NCBI GenBank assembly: GCA_964636485.1
Contig: CAZWSO010000072.1
Location: forward strand, 1-11,882
Reading direction: 5' to 3'
Source of the DNA: CAYXRS01 sp964636485
GTDB taxonomy: Bacteria > Gemmatimonadota > Gemmatimonadetes > Gemmatimonadales > Gemmatimonadaceae
DNA: 11,882 bases
Of this stretch, positions 1-7,437 are shown in pieces (position 1 is the first letter of the stretch; every line of letters starts with the position of its first letter). A model generated the notes under the pieces. That model was not told where the DNA came from and did no database searches. It worked only from the letters and a program-made list of their open reading frames with translations. The translations under genes were made by a program, and so were the position numbers.

Positions 1-565
1 CGGCGACGGCCTCGACGGCGCGCGACAGCAGGAGATGCTCGACCGAGAGAACGCGGGCGGCGAGCGAATCCGGCGTATCGTCGGGACGCACCGGGACGGG
101 CCACTGGGCGATAATCGCGCCGCGGTCGTACTCCTCGTCAACGAAATGCACCGTCGCCCCGGTCACGCGCACCCCCGCGGCAAGCACGGCTTCGTGGACA
201 CGCCTGCCGTACATCCCCTTGCCGCCGAAGGCCGGAAGTAGCGCGGGATGTACGTTGACGATGCCGCCGGCGAAGGCGCGCACGACCTCGAGCGGAACGA
301 GGCGCAGATAGCCGGCGAGAACGATCATTTCGATCTCATGCTCGCCAAGTATGGCGAGCAGCTCTTCGGCGGCAGCGGGACGCGCCATGTAGAAGGCGGG
401 GATCCCCACCTCCAGCGCAAGCTCGAGTACGGCAGCGTCCGCGCGGTCGGAGAGGACGAGCGATACGACACCGGCGCGCAGAGCTCCCAGAGACTCCTGA
501 TGTTCGATTAGCGCCCGCGCGTTGCTCCCACGCCCCGACGCGAGCACGGCTATCCTCGTCGGCAT
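1..565 (-). CDS. purN: Phosphoribosylglycinamide formyltransferase (GART 1), partial at the left edge
   Basis: PurN transfers a formyl group from 10-formyltetrahydrofolate to GAR, the third step of purine synthesis in the cytosol. The minus strand reads from ATG at 565 for 188 codons without a stop and leaves the window, so only the last part of the C-terminus is missing (family length is about 190-215). Visible marks: the N-terminal phosphate-binding loop ASGRGSNARAL (residues 9-19), the folate-site segment VLAGYLRLV (82-90), and the catalytic triad pattern N104-x-H106 in VNVHP with D147 in DEEYDRGAII. The loop after the His reads FGGKGMYG rather than the enterobacterial YPGLHTH, a variant I recall from Bacteroidota-like lineages. 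It lies 73 bp downstream of gmhB on the same strand, probably in one transcript. No clear Shine-Dalgarno sequence precedes the ATG. Family assignment is secure. Confidence 0.95.
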   Translation of the reverse strand, partial: MPTRIAVLASGRGSNARALIEHQESLGALRAGVVSLVLSDRADAAVLELALEVGIPAFYMARPAAAEELLAILGEHEIEMIVLAGYLRLVPLEVVRAFAGGIVNVHPALLPAFGGKGMYGRRVHEAVLAAGVRVTGATVHFVDEEYDRGAIIAQWPVPVRPDDTPDSLAARVLSVEHLLLSRAVEAVA

Positions 566-603
566 GATGCGGGAGTCTACCGTCTCACAGGCCGCACAGT
601 AAG

Positions 604-615
604 AGCGATATCGCT
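604..615. repeat. 12-bp perfect palindrome between gmhB and purN
   Basis: AGCGATATCGCT is a perfect palindrome lying 38 bp upstream of the purN start. It could be an operator half-site pair or part of a weak RNA hairpin; in RNA the central AUAU would form the loop of a 4-bp stem. No matching second copy was noticed in the window, so its role is unknown. Confidence 0.4.
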
Positions 616-638
616 ATGCATGCGCGCAACGATGGGTC

Positions 639-1193
639 TCACTGCTTGTCGAGGATGAGATCGGCAACCTCGCCGAGCGAGGCCACCACTTGCGCTTCGG
701 CTTGGGCGCGATTTCGGTCTCCGGCACTGGTCGGGTCGCCTGGTACGAGGACACCGGTGCCACCCAGCACGAGCGCGGGAGCGATGTCACGCCACTTGTC
801 GCCGGCGAAGACGGAACGCTCGAGCTGCAGGTGGTGCTCATGCGCGGCGCGGCGGAAGAGCAGGGTGCCGGGCTTCCGGCACTCACATGTCGGTTCGCCG
901 TCGGTACCAGGGGCGTGCGGGCAATGGTACACGCCCGTCAGTATGGCACCGCCCTCCCTGAGCAGCTCCACCAGCCGCGCGTGCACGGCGCGATAGTCCT
1001 CCTCGGTCAGCAGCCCGCGCCCTATTCCTGACTGGTTCGTGACTACGATCACCGGGACGTCTGCCTGGTTCAGCCGGCGGATCGCATCGGTGACTCCGGG
1101 AAGAAGCTCCACCTCATCCGGGCGAGCAACGTAGTTCGTGTCGCGGATGATGGTGCCATCGCGATCGAGGAAGAGGGCCGGCCGTGCGCTCAT
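639..1193 (-). CDS. gmhB: D-glycero-D-manno-heptose 1,7-bisphosphate 7-phosphatase (HAD family)
   Basis: GmhB removes the 7-phosphate of heptose bisphosphate in the ADP-heptose pathway that supplies the inner core of LPS. The 184-residue protein is a complete small HAD phosphatase: nucleophile motif DRDGT (D10, D12), motif 2 TNQSGIGRG (52-60), the zinc-binding loop typical of GmhB (C91, H93, C103, C105) followed by RKP (K107), and motif 4 GDKWRDI (D132, D136). The zinc loop separates it from the histidinol-phosphatase and general HAD families in practice, although HisB-N is close and carries the same ligands. Whether it prefers the alpha or beta anomer cannot be read from sequence. The ATG overlaps the selA stop codon (ATGA, 1190-1193), so it is probably translationally coupled; I see no Shine-Dalgarno sequence of its own. 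Confidence 0.92.
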   Translation of the reverse strand: MSARPALFLDRDGTIIRDTNYVARPDEVELLPGVTDAIRRLNQADVPVIVVTNQSGIGRGLLTEEDYRAVHARLVELLREGGAILTGVYHCPHAPGTDGEPTCECRKPGTLLFRRAAHEHHLQLERSVFAGDKWRDIAPALVLGGTGVLVPGDPTSAGDRNRAQAEAQVVASLGEVADLILDKQ

Positions 1194-2548
1194 GCCAGCG
1201 CGGCACGGAGCGCTTCCACAAGCCGCTCATCGTCGGAATCGGGAATGGAGCGCAGATCGAGCAGAAGCCGTTCGTTGGCCACACGCCCGATCACGGGATC
1301 GGCGGACTGGCGCAGCAGCCGCTCGAGCGCTCCCGCATCGCCGTGAAGTGCGATGGCAAAGGAAGGAAGTACCGCGGTCGGAAAGGCTCCTCCCCCCACT
1401 GTTGCCTCGGACGGCCGCGTATCACACTCGATCCCTGCTGCACGCAGTGCGGCCGCAACGCTGCCGGCCCGATCGTGCAGCCGTTCCGCGGAAGCCGTGA
1501 GCATGCTCAGCGCCGGAATCTCGCGGAGCGCGCGTTCCGGCTCGCGGTAGATAGCGAGCGTTGCCTCGAGGGCGGCGAGGGTAAGCTTGTCGACTCGCAG
1601 CGCCCTGGTCATCGGGTTTTCTTTCATTCGCGCGATCACATCGATCCGACCGAGTACGATCCCTGCCTGAGGCCCGCCCAGCAGCTTGTCACCGCTCATC
1701 GTCACCAGCGTTGCGCCGGACGCGACCGCCTCGGCAGCGAGCGGCTCGCCGCGCAGGCCGAATGCCTCCAGCGAGAGCAGGAGTCCACTGCCAAGGTCGA
1801 AGATACTCGGCACCCCGTGTACATTGGCGACGTGGGCGAGGTCCGTAACGGACACGTCGGCCACGAAGCCGGCGAGCGCGAAATTGCTCCGGTGCACCTT
1901 CACCAGTGCGGCGGTGTCCGGTGACAGCGCATTAATGTAGTCACGCGCGTGCGTCCGGTTGGTGGTGCCGACCTCGACGAGACGCGTTCCGCTCCGTTCC
2001 ATGATTTCCGGCACGCGGAAGCTTCCACCAATCTCGATGAGCTCACCGCGCGAAATGATGCTCTCGCCGCCCGCGCCAAAGGTGTTCAGAGAGAGAAGGA
2101 GCGCCGCGGCGCCATTGTTCACCACAAGCGCGTCCTCGGCGCCGGTGAGCTCGCGCAGTAGTGAAACGCAGTGCACGTACCGGCTGCCGCGAACGCCACG
2201 CTCGATATCGTACTCGACGTTGGAATACCCCTCCGCGGCGCGTCTGATGGCGTCGAGCGCCGCCGGCGCGAGCGGTGCGCGGCCGAGGTTTGTGTGCAGC
2301 ACCACGCCGGTGGCGTTGTGTAACGGCCGAAGGGACCATCGCTCGCGAGCGGCGAGCGCCGCACCGATTGCCGCGCGCCATGCTGCCGGGTCTCGAGGTG
2401 CCAAGGCCGGGTCGTGCCGCGCCGCAGCAATGGCGTCGCGCACCGCATCTGCGACCAGCGATCTCGGCGTGCCCTCCAGGAAGCTGCGCGCCTCCTCGCC
2501 GTCCAGCAGCGCGCCGACGCTCGGGAGCGAGCGACGGGGATCGCTCAT
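1190..2548 (-). CDS. selA: L-seryl-tRNA(Sec) selenium transferase
   Basis: SelA is the PLP enzyme that turns Ser-tRNA(Sec) into Sec-tRNA(Sec) using selenophosphate. The 452-residue protein matches the usual bacterial length (about 460). It has the N-terminal SelA domain that contacts tRNA(Sec) (RSLPSVGALL, residues 6-15), the NATGVVLHTNLGRAPL segment (78-93), VVNNGAAALLLSLN (142-155), RGELIEIGGSFRVPEIM (167-183), the PLP-lysine motif SGDKLLGGPQAG (K288), and TRALRVDKLTLAALE (314-328), whose two arginines match conserved active-site residues. The intact N-domain argues for a true SelA rather than a SelA-like PLP protein. The reading frame stays open far upstream (to 3706), but similarity starts at MSDPRR, whose ATG overlaps the preceding gene's stop (2545-2548). 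No selB, selC or selD and no obvious selenoprotein lie in the window. Confidence 0.95.
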   Translation of the reverse strand: MSDPRRSLPSVGALLDGEEARSFLEGTPRSLVADAVRDAIAAARHDPALAPRDPAAWRAAIGAALAARERWSLRPLHNATGVVLHTNLGRAPLAPAALDAIRRAAEGYSNVEYDIERGVRGSRYVHCVSLLRELTGAEDALVVNNGAAALLLSLNTFGAGGESIISRGELIEIGGSFRVPEIMERSGTRLVEVGTTNRTHARDYINALSPDTAALVKVHRSNFALAGFVADVSVTDLAHVANVHGVPSIFDLGSGLLLSLEAFGLRGEPLAAEAVASGATLVTMSGDKLLGGPQAGIVLGRIDVIARMKENPMTRALRVDKLTLAALEATLAIYREPERALREIPALSMLTASAERLHDRAGSVAAALRAAGIECDTRPSEATVGGGAFPTAVLPSFAIALHGDAGALERLLRQSADPVIGRVANERLLLDLRSIPDSDDERLVEALRAALA

Positions 2549-3744
2549 CGGGGTGGCTGCGGCGGAGGTTCGGGCGGTTCCTCCGCCGGGGTGGCCGGCG
2601 TCTCCTGTGCGCGCGGTGGCGTGAAGGAACGCTCGCTCGGCGCTGTGGCCCCGAGCATGCCTTCCACTCCCGTCGCGCGAAGCCGGTAGGTCGTACCACC
2701 TTCGAGTGAACGTCGCAGTGTCAGCACCAGCGCCGTGGCCGGCGGGGGACGGCTGGGCTGCTGCGGAGCTGCTAAAGGCGCGGCTGCTGGTCGACGTGCT
2801 GGTACCTGGATCGCACCGGGCCGCGCCGGCTGGGGAGTCGTGGGAGCTGCCGCGGACACGGTGTCGCCTGCCGCTTGGCGGGCCGCCGTCCATTCCGCCA
2901 GGCCCACGACGGAATCCACGGGCACCGGCACCGAGTCCGGGCCGATGAGCTCGAACATCTCTGCCGAGAGCTGCTGCTGCGGGTTGATCGGCAGGGAGAA
3001 GGTCACCTGAATTGTGACCGAGTCGGTGGCGGATATCTGCTGCACTGCGGGAGGAATCGTGTCGTGCACGAAGGTCAGCAACTCGACACTGGCGCTGTCG
3101 TGAAGCACGACCAGGCTGGTATCCCAGGGCTCCCGCTCGTCGAGAGCGCGATTGTTGTTCAGGTCGATGTAACCTCGCACGCGGTAGGCACCGGGAGTGA
3201 GGTACCGCATATCGAAGCGTCCGGCGGAATCGGCTCGTGCCACGAACAGGGTACTGTCCGACAGGCGCAGTGCTTCCACGGAGGACCGGGGGGCAGGCGT
3301 ACCCGCCACCCAGTCGAAGACGATGCCGTCGATCCGGGTGTCGGGAATCTCGTCGCCGGTCGCGAACACCGTGGTGACCCGTTCGGCAACAATGTTGCCG
3401 CGCAGATCCGCGAGGCCGGGCAAGAGGGTAACAGTGTAGACGGTATTCGGCCGCCAGTCGCGGCGCGGCCGCACGGAGATCGCCTGCCGCTGCCAGGAGA
3501 CGCGTGGCAGTCCATCCGAGGGCGAGATGAGCACCAGCGCGCTCAGGTCCGTGACTCCGCGCGCCTGCTCGGCGAGAACGCGGTCGAAGCGAAACACCAC
3601 GGCCCGCGGCGCGGCGCGAAGCGCCCCGCTGTCCGGAGTGACGGCGACGAGTTCGGGAGGCGTGGTGAGCTCCGGTCCCCCAGGGGGGAAACCGGGCGAT
3701 GCGCACGCCGCGAGCAGCACGGCGGCGGCAATCAGCTTGAGCAC
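2545..3744 (-). CDS. Ig-like (Big_5-type) domain lipoprotein of unknown function
   Basis: A 399-residue predicted lipoprotein. The first 13 residues form a short basic and hydrophobic signal ending in lipobox LAAC, with C14 as the lipidated cysteine. Residues about 30-130 read like a Big_5/SbsA-type Ig-like domain: PPELVAVTPDSG, then VVFRFDRVL, then the strand pair YTVTLLPGLADLRGN and TTVFATG. Residues about 137-225 look like a second beta-sandwich resembling carboxypeptidase-regulatory domains (GRFDMRYLTPGAYRVRGYID followed by LNNNRALDEREP, a Ca-loop-like D-rich stretch). A third beta region (about 231-375) is split by a Pro/Ala-rich linker, and the tail is proline-rich. Start: GTG at 3744, preceded by AAGG/AGAG-type ribosome-binding sequence and followed at once by the signal peptide; it overlaps the end of valS by 13 nt. 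Such lipoproteins are common in Bacteroidota and Gemmatimonadota; no precise role is known to me. Confidence 0.85.
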   Translation of the reverse strand: MLKLIAAAVLLAACASPGFPPGGPELTTPPELVAVTPDSGALRAAPRAVVFRFDRVLAEQARGVTDLSALVLISPSDGLPRVSWQRQAISVRPRRDWRPNTVYTVTLLPGLADLRGNIVAERVTTVFATGDEIPDTRIDGIVFDWVAGTPAPRSSVEALRLSDSTLFVARADSAGRFDMRYLTPGAYRVRGYIDLNNNRALDEREPWDTSLVVLHDSASVELLTFVHDTIPPAVQQISATDSVTIQVTFSLPINPQQQLSAEMFELIGPDSVPVPVDSVVGLAEWTAARQAAGDTVSAAAPTTPQPARPGAIQVPARRPAAAPLAAPQQPSRPPPATALVLTLRRSLEGGTTYRLRATGVEGMLGATAPSERSFTPPRAQETPATPAEEPPEPPPQPPR

Positions 3745-6494
3745 AATGTCTCTACCTTGCGTGCGAGCCGGTCACGCCGCACGGACCACTCGCGCTCCTT
3801 GTGGCGCTCCGCTTCGACCACGGGCGCTGGTGCGCGCGTGGTGAACCCCTCGTTCGAGAGGCGCGCCCGGAGTGCGGCGAGCTGTTTGTCGAGCTGGGAG
3901 AGCTCTGTTCCCAGCCTGGTGCACTCCTTGTCCACATCGATGATACCCGCGAGTGGCACCACGAGTTGCGCACCGCCTGACAATACCACCGTCGCCGCCG
4001 CGCCTGGAGGAGGCTCCTCCGCCACCTGGACACGGGCGCGGGCCAGAAAGCCGATGAGCGCGTCCTCCTCGGTGAACACCGCGCGCACCCGGCGGTCGTC
4101 CGATGCGAGCACGGCATCGATCACGGATCCCGGCGCGACGTTGTATTCGGAGCGAATCTGACGGGTGGCACTTACCGCCTCGCGCACGAGCTCGAACTCC
4201 AGCGCGCGAGCGTCGCTGATGTCGCGCGGGCGCGGCCATGGTGCCACCGCCACCAACTCTCCATCCTCCCGGCCCGGGAGTCGCTGCCAGAGCGCCTCAG
4301 TAATGAACGGCACGATTGGGTGCAGCAACCGCAGCGCCTGATCGAATACGTGCACGAGCACCGATCGCGCAGCATCGCGGCCGGTTGCGCCCTCCGTGAG
4401 ACTGGGTTTCGCAGCCTCCACGTACCAGTCCGCAAGCTCGTTCCAGACGAAACGGCGGGCGCATTCGGCGTACTCGCTCAGCCGGAGTCCGGCGCGCCGA
4501 TCCGCGTCGCCCCACTCCGCCCTGGGTGCTGGTCGTGCAGGACCGAGCGACGCATCGCACTCTGCAATCGCCGTGTCGAGGCGTGTGAGGATCCAGCGGT
4601 CGGCGCGCGTGAGCTCGGTCGGGTCCACGTCGGCGAGCGGGTGAACCTTTTCCTCCCCCACGTTGCGCAGGAGAAAGCGGCCGATGTTCCAGAGCTTGGT
4701 GGCGAAATTCCGGCCAGGGGCGAACGACTTTTCGAGGTTGTCCGGGTCGAGGATGAGGTCCACACCCAGGCCCATTCCGGCAACGACGGTGTAGCGCAGT
4801 GCGTCGGCGCCGAACGCGCTGACGACATCGAGTGGATCGATGCCGTTACCGAGCGACTTGGACATCTTCCGGTGCTGCGTATCGCGAACGATGCCGTGCA
4901 GGTACACGGTGTGGAAGGGCGTCCGCCCCACGAAGAAGTATCCCGCCATGATCATCCTCGAAATCCAGAAGAACAGGATGTCCGGGCCGGAGACCAGCAG
5001 GTCGGTCGGGTAGAACGCGCGGAGGTCCTGGCTTTCCTCCTTCGGCCAGCCGAGGGTGGAGAGCGGCCAGAGCCAGGAGGAGAACCAGGTATCGAGGACA
5101 TCCTCGTCCTGGCGCACCGTGCCGCCGCACCTGGGGCAGGTGGTAAGGTCGGCGCGGCTCGCGACTGGCTCTCCTCCACAGGCATCACAGTACCACACCG
5201 GAATGCGGTGTCCCCACCAGAGCTGCCGCGAGATGTTCCAGTCGCGAATGTTCTCCAGCCAGTGTATGTACACCCCCTCCCAGCGCTCGGGCAGGATGCG
5301 CAGCGCTCCGCTGCGAACGGCGGCGAGGGCAGGAGCGGCCATGGGTTCCATGCGCACAAACCACTGATCCGACAGGCGCGGCTCCACCACAGTGTCGCAA
5401 CGGTAGCAGTGGCGGACGGCGTGATCGTGGCGTTCCACCGTCCGGAGTCTGCCGTCCGCGCGCAGCATCTCGACAATCCGCTCCCGCGCCGCAAAGCGGT
5501 CGAGACCCCGGAGGAACTCCGGCACTCGTCCGTCGGCATCCGCCACTTCGCGCATCTCGCCCGTCGGTGCGATCACCACCGGCATCGGGAGTAGGTGGCG
5601 CGACCCGACCTCGAAGTCATTGGGGTCATGCGCTGGAGTGATCTTCACTGCTCCCGAGCCGAACGTCGGATCGGTGTAGGCGTCGGCTATGATCGGGATA
5701 TCCACCTCGGCGACTGGCAGACGAACGCGGCGCCCGATCAGATCGCGATAGCGGTCGTCATCCGGATGCACCGCGACGGCGACATCGCCGAGCATCGTCT
5801 CGGGGCGTGTCGTGGCCACCACGATGGCGCGAGTCCTGTCATCCGCGAGTGGATAGGCGATGTGGTAAAGCGCGCCCGTGGTGTCCGCGAACTCCGCCTC
5901 CTCGTCGCTCAGCGACGTGAGACAACGTGGGCACCAGTGGATAACCCTGTGGCCGCGATAGATGAGTCCGTGCTCGAAGAGCCGAACGAAGGCCTCGCGA
6001 ACGGCAACGGACAACTCGGGAGATAGCGTGTACGCCGTTCGCGACCAGTCGCAGGACGAACCGATTGCCTTGAGCTGGTCGAGAATGGTACCGCCGGTAT
6101 CGCGCACGAACTCCTCGGTGCGCTCGAGGAAGGCATCGCGTCCCACGTCAAAGCGCGTCTTCCCTTCGCGGGCGAGGAGCCGCTCGACGACGTTCTGCGT
6201 GGCGATTCCGGCGTGATCGGTGCCAGGCACCCAAAGTGCCTCGTCGCCGGCCATGCGCCGCCAGCGGATGAAAAGATCCTGCGCCACGTTGTCGAGCCCG
6301 TGTCCCATGTGGAGCACGGCGGTCACATTTGGCGGCGGAATTACGATCGTGAACGGCTCGCGGTCGCCGCCGACGCGCACGGAGCGGGCGGCATCGGCGC
6401 GGAAGATGCCGGCGGCCGTCCACCGCTGGTAGATGTCGCGCTCGACTGTTGAGGGATCGAATGTCGTGGGAAGCTCATCGCTGCTCGTGCTCAT
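3732..6494 (-). CDS. valS: Valyl-tRNA synthetase
   Basis: ValRS charges tRNA(Val) and edits mischarged threonine. All class I marks are present in 920 residues: PPPNVTAVLHMGHGL with HMGH at 62-65, GTDHAGIATQ (91-100), the editing (CP1) domain from about 205 to 355 with TTRPETMLGD (228-237) and the GSGAVKITPAHD stretch (279-290), and KMSKSLGNGIDP (KMSKS 543-547). Four Cys pairs, C188/C191, C363/C366, C436/C439 and C453/C456, suggest two zinc knuckles. The C-terminus (about 852-920) is the coiled-coil tRNA-binding arm. Odd: about 20 extra residues near 650-671 before the anticodon-domain helix SEYAECARRFVWNELADWY. Only one plausible start (ATG 6494), without a recognisable Shine-Dalgarno sequence. 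The stop lies inside the next gene, so this heads a tightly coupled block. Confidence 0.98.
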   Translation of the reverse strand: MSTSSDELPTTFDPSTVERDIYQRWTAAGIFRADAARSVRVGGDREPFTIVIPPPNVTAVLHMGHGLDNVAQDLFIRWRRMAGDEALWVPGTDHAGIATQNVVERLLAREGKTRFDVGRDAFLERTEEFVRDTGGTILDQLKAIGSSCDWSRTAYTLSPELSVAVREAFVRLFEHGLIYRGHRVIHWCPRCLTSLSDEEAEFADTTGALYHIAYPLADDRTRAIVVATTRPETMLGDVAVAVHPDDDRYRDLIGRRVRLPVAEVDIPIIADAYTDPTFGSGAVKITPAHDPNDFEVGSRHLLPMPVVIAPTGEMREVADADGRVPEFLRGLDRFAARERIVEMLRADGRLRTVERHDHAVRHCYRCDTVVEPRLSDQWFVRMEPMAAPALAAVRSGALRILPERWEGVYIHWLENIRDWNISRQLWWGHRIPVWYCDACGGEPVASRADLTTCPRCGGTVRQDEDVLDTWFSSWLWPLSTLGWPKEESQDLRAFYPTDLLVSGPDILFFWISRMIMAGYFFVGRTPFHTVYLHGIVRDTQHRKMSKSLGNGIDPLDVVSAFGADALRYTVVAGMGLGVDLILDPDNLEKSFAPGRNFATKLWNIGRFLLRNVGEEKVHPLADVDPTELTRADRWILTRLDTAIAECDASLGPARPAPRAEWGDADRRAGLRLSEYAECARRFVWNELADWYVEAAKPSLTEGATGRDAARSVLVHVFDQALRLLHPIVPFITEALWQRLPGREDGELVAVAPWPRPRDISDARALEFELVREAVSATRQIRSEYNVAPGSVIDAVLASDDRRVRAVFTEEDALIGFLARARVQVAEEPPPGAAATVVLSGGAQLVVPLAGIIDVDKECTRLGTELSQLDKQLAALRARLSNEGFTTRAPAPVVEAERHKEREWSVRRDRLARKVETLCSS

Positions 6495-6521
6495 CGACGG
6501 AAAGGTAACCGCCCGCGTAGA

Positions 6522-6553
6522 GAGCGGGGAGGGACGCTGGTCCCTCCCCGCTC
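6522..6553. terminator. Perfect 14-bp stem-loop between the BON gene and valS
   Basis: Bases 6522-6535 and 6540-6553 are exact inverted repeats around a four-base loop (6536-6539), giving a 14-bp GC-rich stem with no mismatch. It lies 31 bp after the BON-protein stop and 28 bp before the valS ATG, both on the minus strand. Neither side has a clear run of T, so it is not a textbook intrinsic terminator. It could end the BON transcript, act as an attenuator or processing hairpin in the valS leader, or stabilise the upstream mRNA 3' end. Confidence 0.55.
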
Positions 6554-6584
6554 ACATCGTACGACCTTCAGAGAGCAGCGCAGT

Positions 6585-7385
6585 TCAGCCGGCCGGCCCC
6601 TGCTGTTCCGGTGGCTTGACATGGTCTGCTTTGGGGACGCCGCCCGGAGCAACAGGTGATCCGCCAGTACGATCGGCCTTCACCGATGGCGGCTGATCGG
6701 CGGCGCGGCCGCCGCTGCCCGGCATGTCGTCGGCGGCGTCGCGAACCGCATGCTGCTCATCGAGCCAGCGGTCTTCCAGCTTTGGTTTTGGATCGGCGTG
6801 GCGATCCGGCTCGTCCGAGGTGCCCTGGCGGCGTGGACCCGTTCCCATTCGCTGGCCCTCCCAGCGCTTGGACTGCAGCGCGGGATCGCCATTCTCGTAG
6901 CGTTCGGCGTTCTCCTCGTACATCTCTTCCTCTTCTCCAATCTCGAGCCGATTGACGACGGTTTCCACGCCCGGCGTTCCCGCCGCGATCGTCACCGCGT
7001 GCTCCGACTCGTCATCCGTGTTGACCCAGCCGCTCAGCTCAATGATCCCTTCACCAATGGCGCCGATGTCGACGGGTCGCTCGGCAAGAATGGGATCGTT
7101 CTGAAAGGCCTCGAGCACACGTTCCTCGAGCTCCGAATCCACGCTCTCGTCCTCCTCATCATATTGATCGTAGTCCTCGAATCCATCGTCATCGTAGCCA
7201 TCATCAAGCAGACCGTCCTGAATGCCCTGCAGACGGTCCCGGAAACGGGACACCAGTCCCGACAGACCACCGACACGCTGCGCCATCACCACGCCCACGG
7301 TGAGGCCGGCGAGCGCGCCAGCGGCGAATCCGGCGAGCACGCCTCCGATCGACGTGTCATCATCGCGATAACGGAAGGGAGCCAT
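6585..7385 (-). CDS. Membrane-anchored BON-domain protein with acidic linker
   Basis: Predicted 266-residue protein of unknown exact role. Residues 12-35 form a small-residue transmembrane segment (GGVLAGFAAGALAGLTVGVV) like the start of YtxH-type proteins. Residues 60-86 are strongly acidic and Asp/Tyr-rich. Residues about 84-150 form a BON domain: helix ELEERVLEAFQNDP, then VDIGAIGEGIIELSGWV and the helix-strand TIAAGTPGVETVVNRLEI. The remaining 110 residues are charged, Pro/Gly-rich and probably disordered. BON domains are known from OsmY and similar envelope-stress or phospholipid-associated proteins. I chose ATG 7385 rather than an in-frame upstream start at 7535, because the hydrophobic segment then lies near the N-terminus, AGGTG sits 5 nt upstream, and a likely promoter lies inside the longer version. 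It is followed by valS on the same strand. Confidence 0.8.
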   Translation of the reverse strand: MAPFRYRDDDTSIGGVLAGFAAGALAGLTVGVVMAQRVGGLSGLVSRFRDRLQGIQDGLLDDGYDDDGFEDYDQYDEEDESVDSELEERVLEAFQNDPILAERPVDIGAIGEGIIELSGWVNTDDESEHAVTIAAGTPGVETVVNRLEIGEEEEMYEENAERYENGDPALQSKRWEGQRMGTGPRRQGTSDEPDRHADPKPKLEDRWLDEQHAVRDAADDMPGSGGRAADQPPSVKADRTGGSPVAPGGVPKADHVKPPEQQGPAG

Positions 7386-7390
7386 ACATG

Positions 7391-7407
7391 CACCTGTAGC
7401 GGAGGTG
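7391..7407 (-). promoter_or_regulatory. Ribosome-binding site of the BON gene inside a small hairpin
   Basis: On the minus strand AGGTG (7395-7391) lies 5 nt before the ATG at 7385 and serves as the ribosome-binding site. Just upstream is CACCT (7407-7403), able to pair with it across a 7-nt loop. The surrounding 10 bases (7410-7401), AATCACCTCC, resemble the 3' end of 16S rRNA. Pairing could partly mask the site; with five base pairs the effect may be small. Confidence 0.4.
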
Positions 7408-7437
7408 ATTACCGGGAGATAGCTTACCAAGAGGGCT

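Noticed and set aside
1184..1924. A 246-codon plus-strand open frame antisense to selA
   Set aside because: Same shadow effect; selA on the other strand is unmistakable.
2549..3706. The selA reading frame stays open for 386 further codons upstream, which could suggest a fusion protein
   Set aside because: The extra sequence is Arg/Ala/Gly-rich low complexity typical of an off-frame reading of GC-rich DNA, and it overlaps the lipoprotein gene whose lipobox and Ig-like domain are clear. SelA similarity begins at 2548.
2875..5594. Two long plus-strand open frames (2875-4161 and 4320-5594) antisense to valS and the lipoprotein gene
   Set aside because: They are shadows of GC-rich coding sequence, rich in Arg, Gly and His, with no family resemblance.
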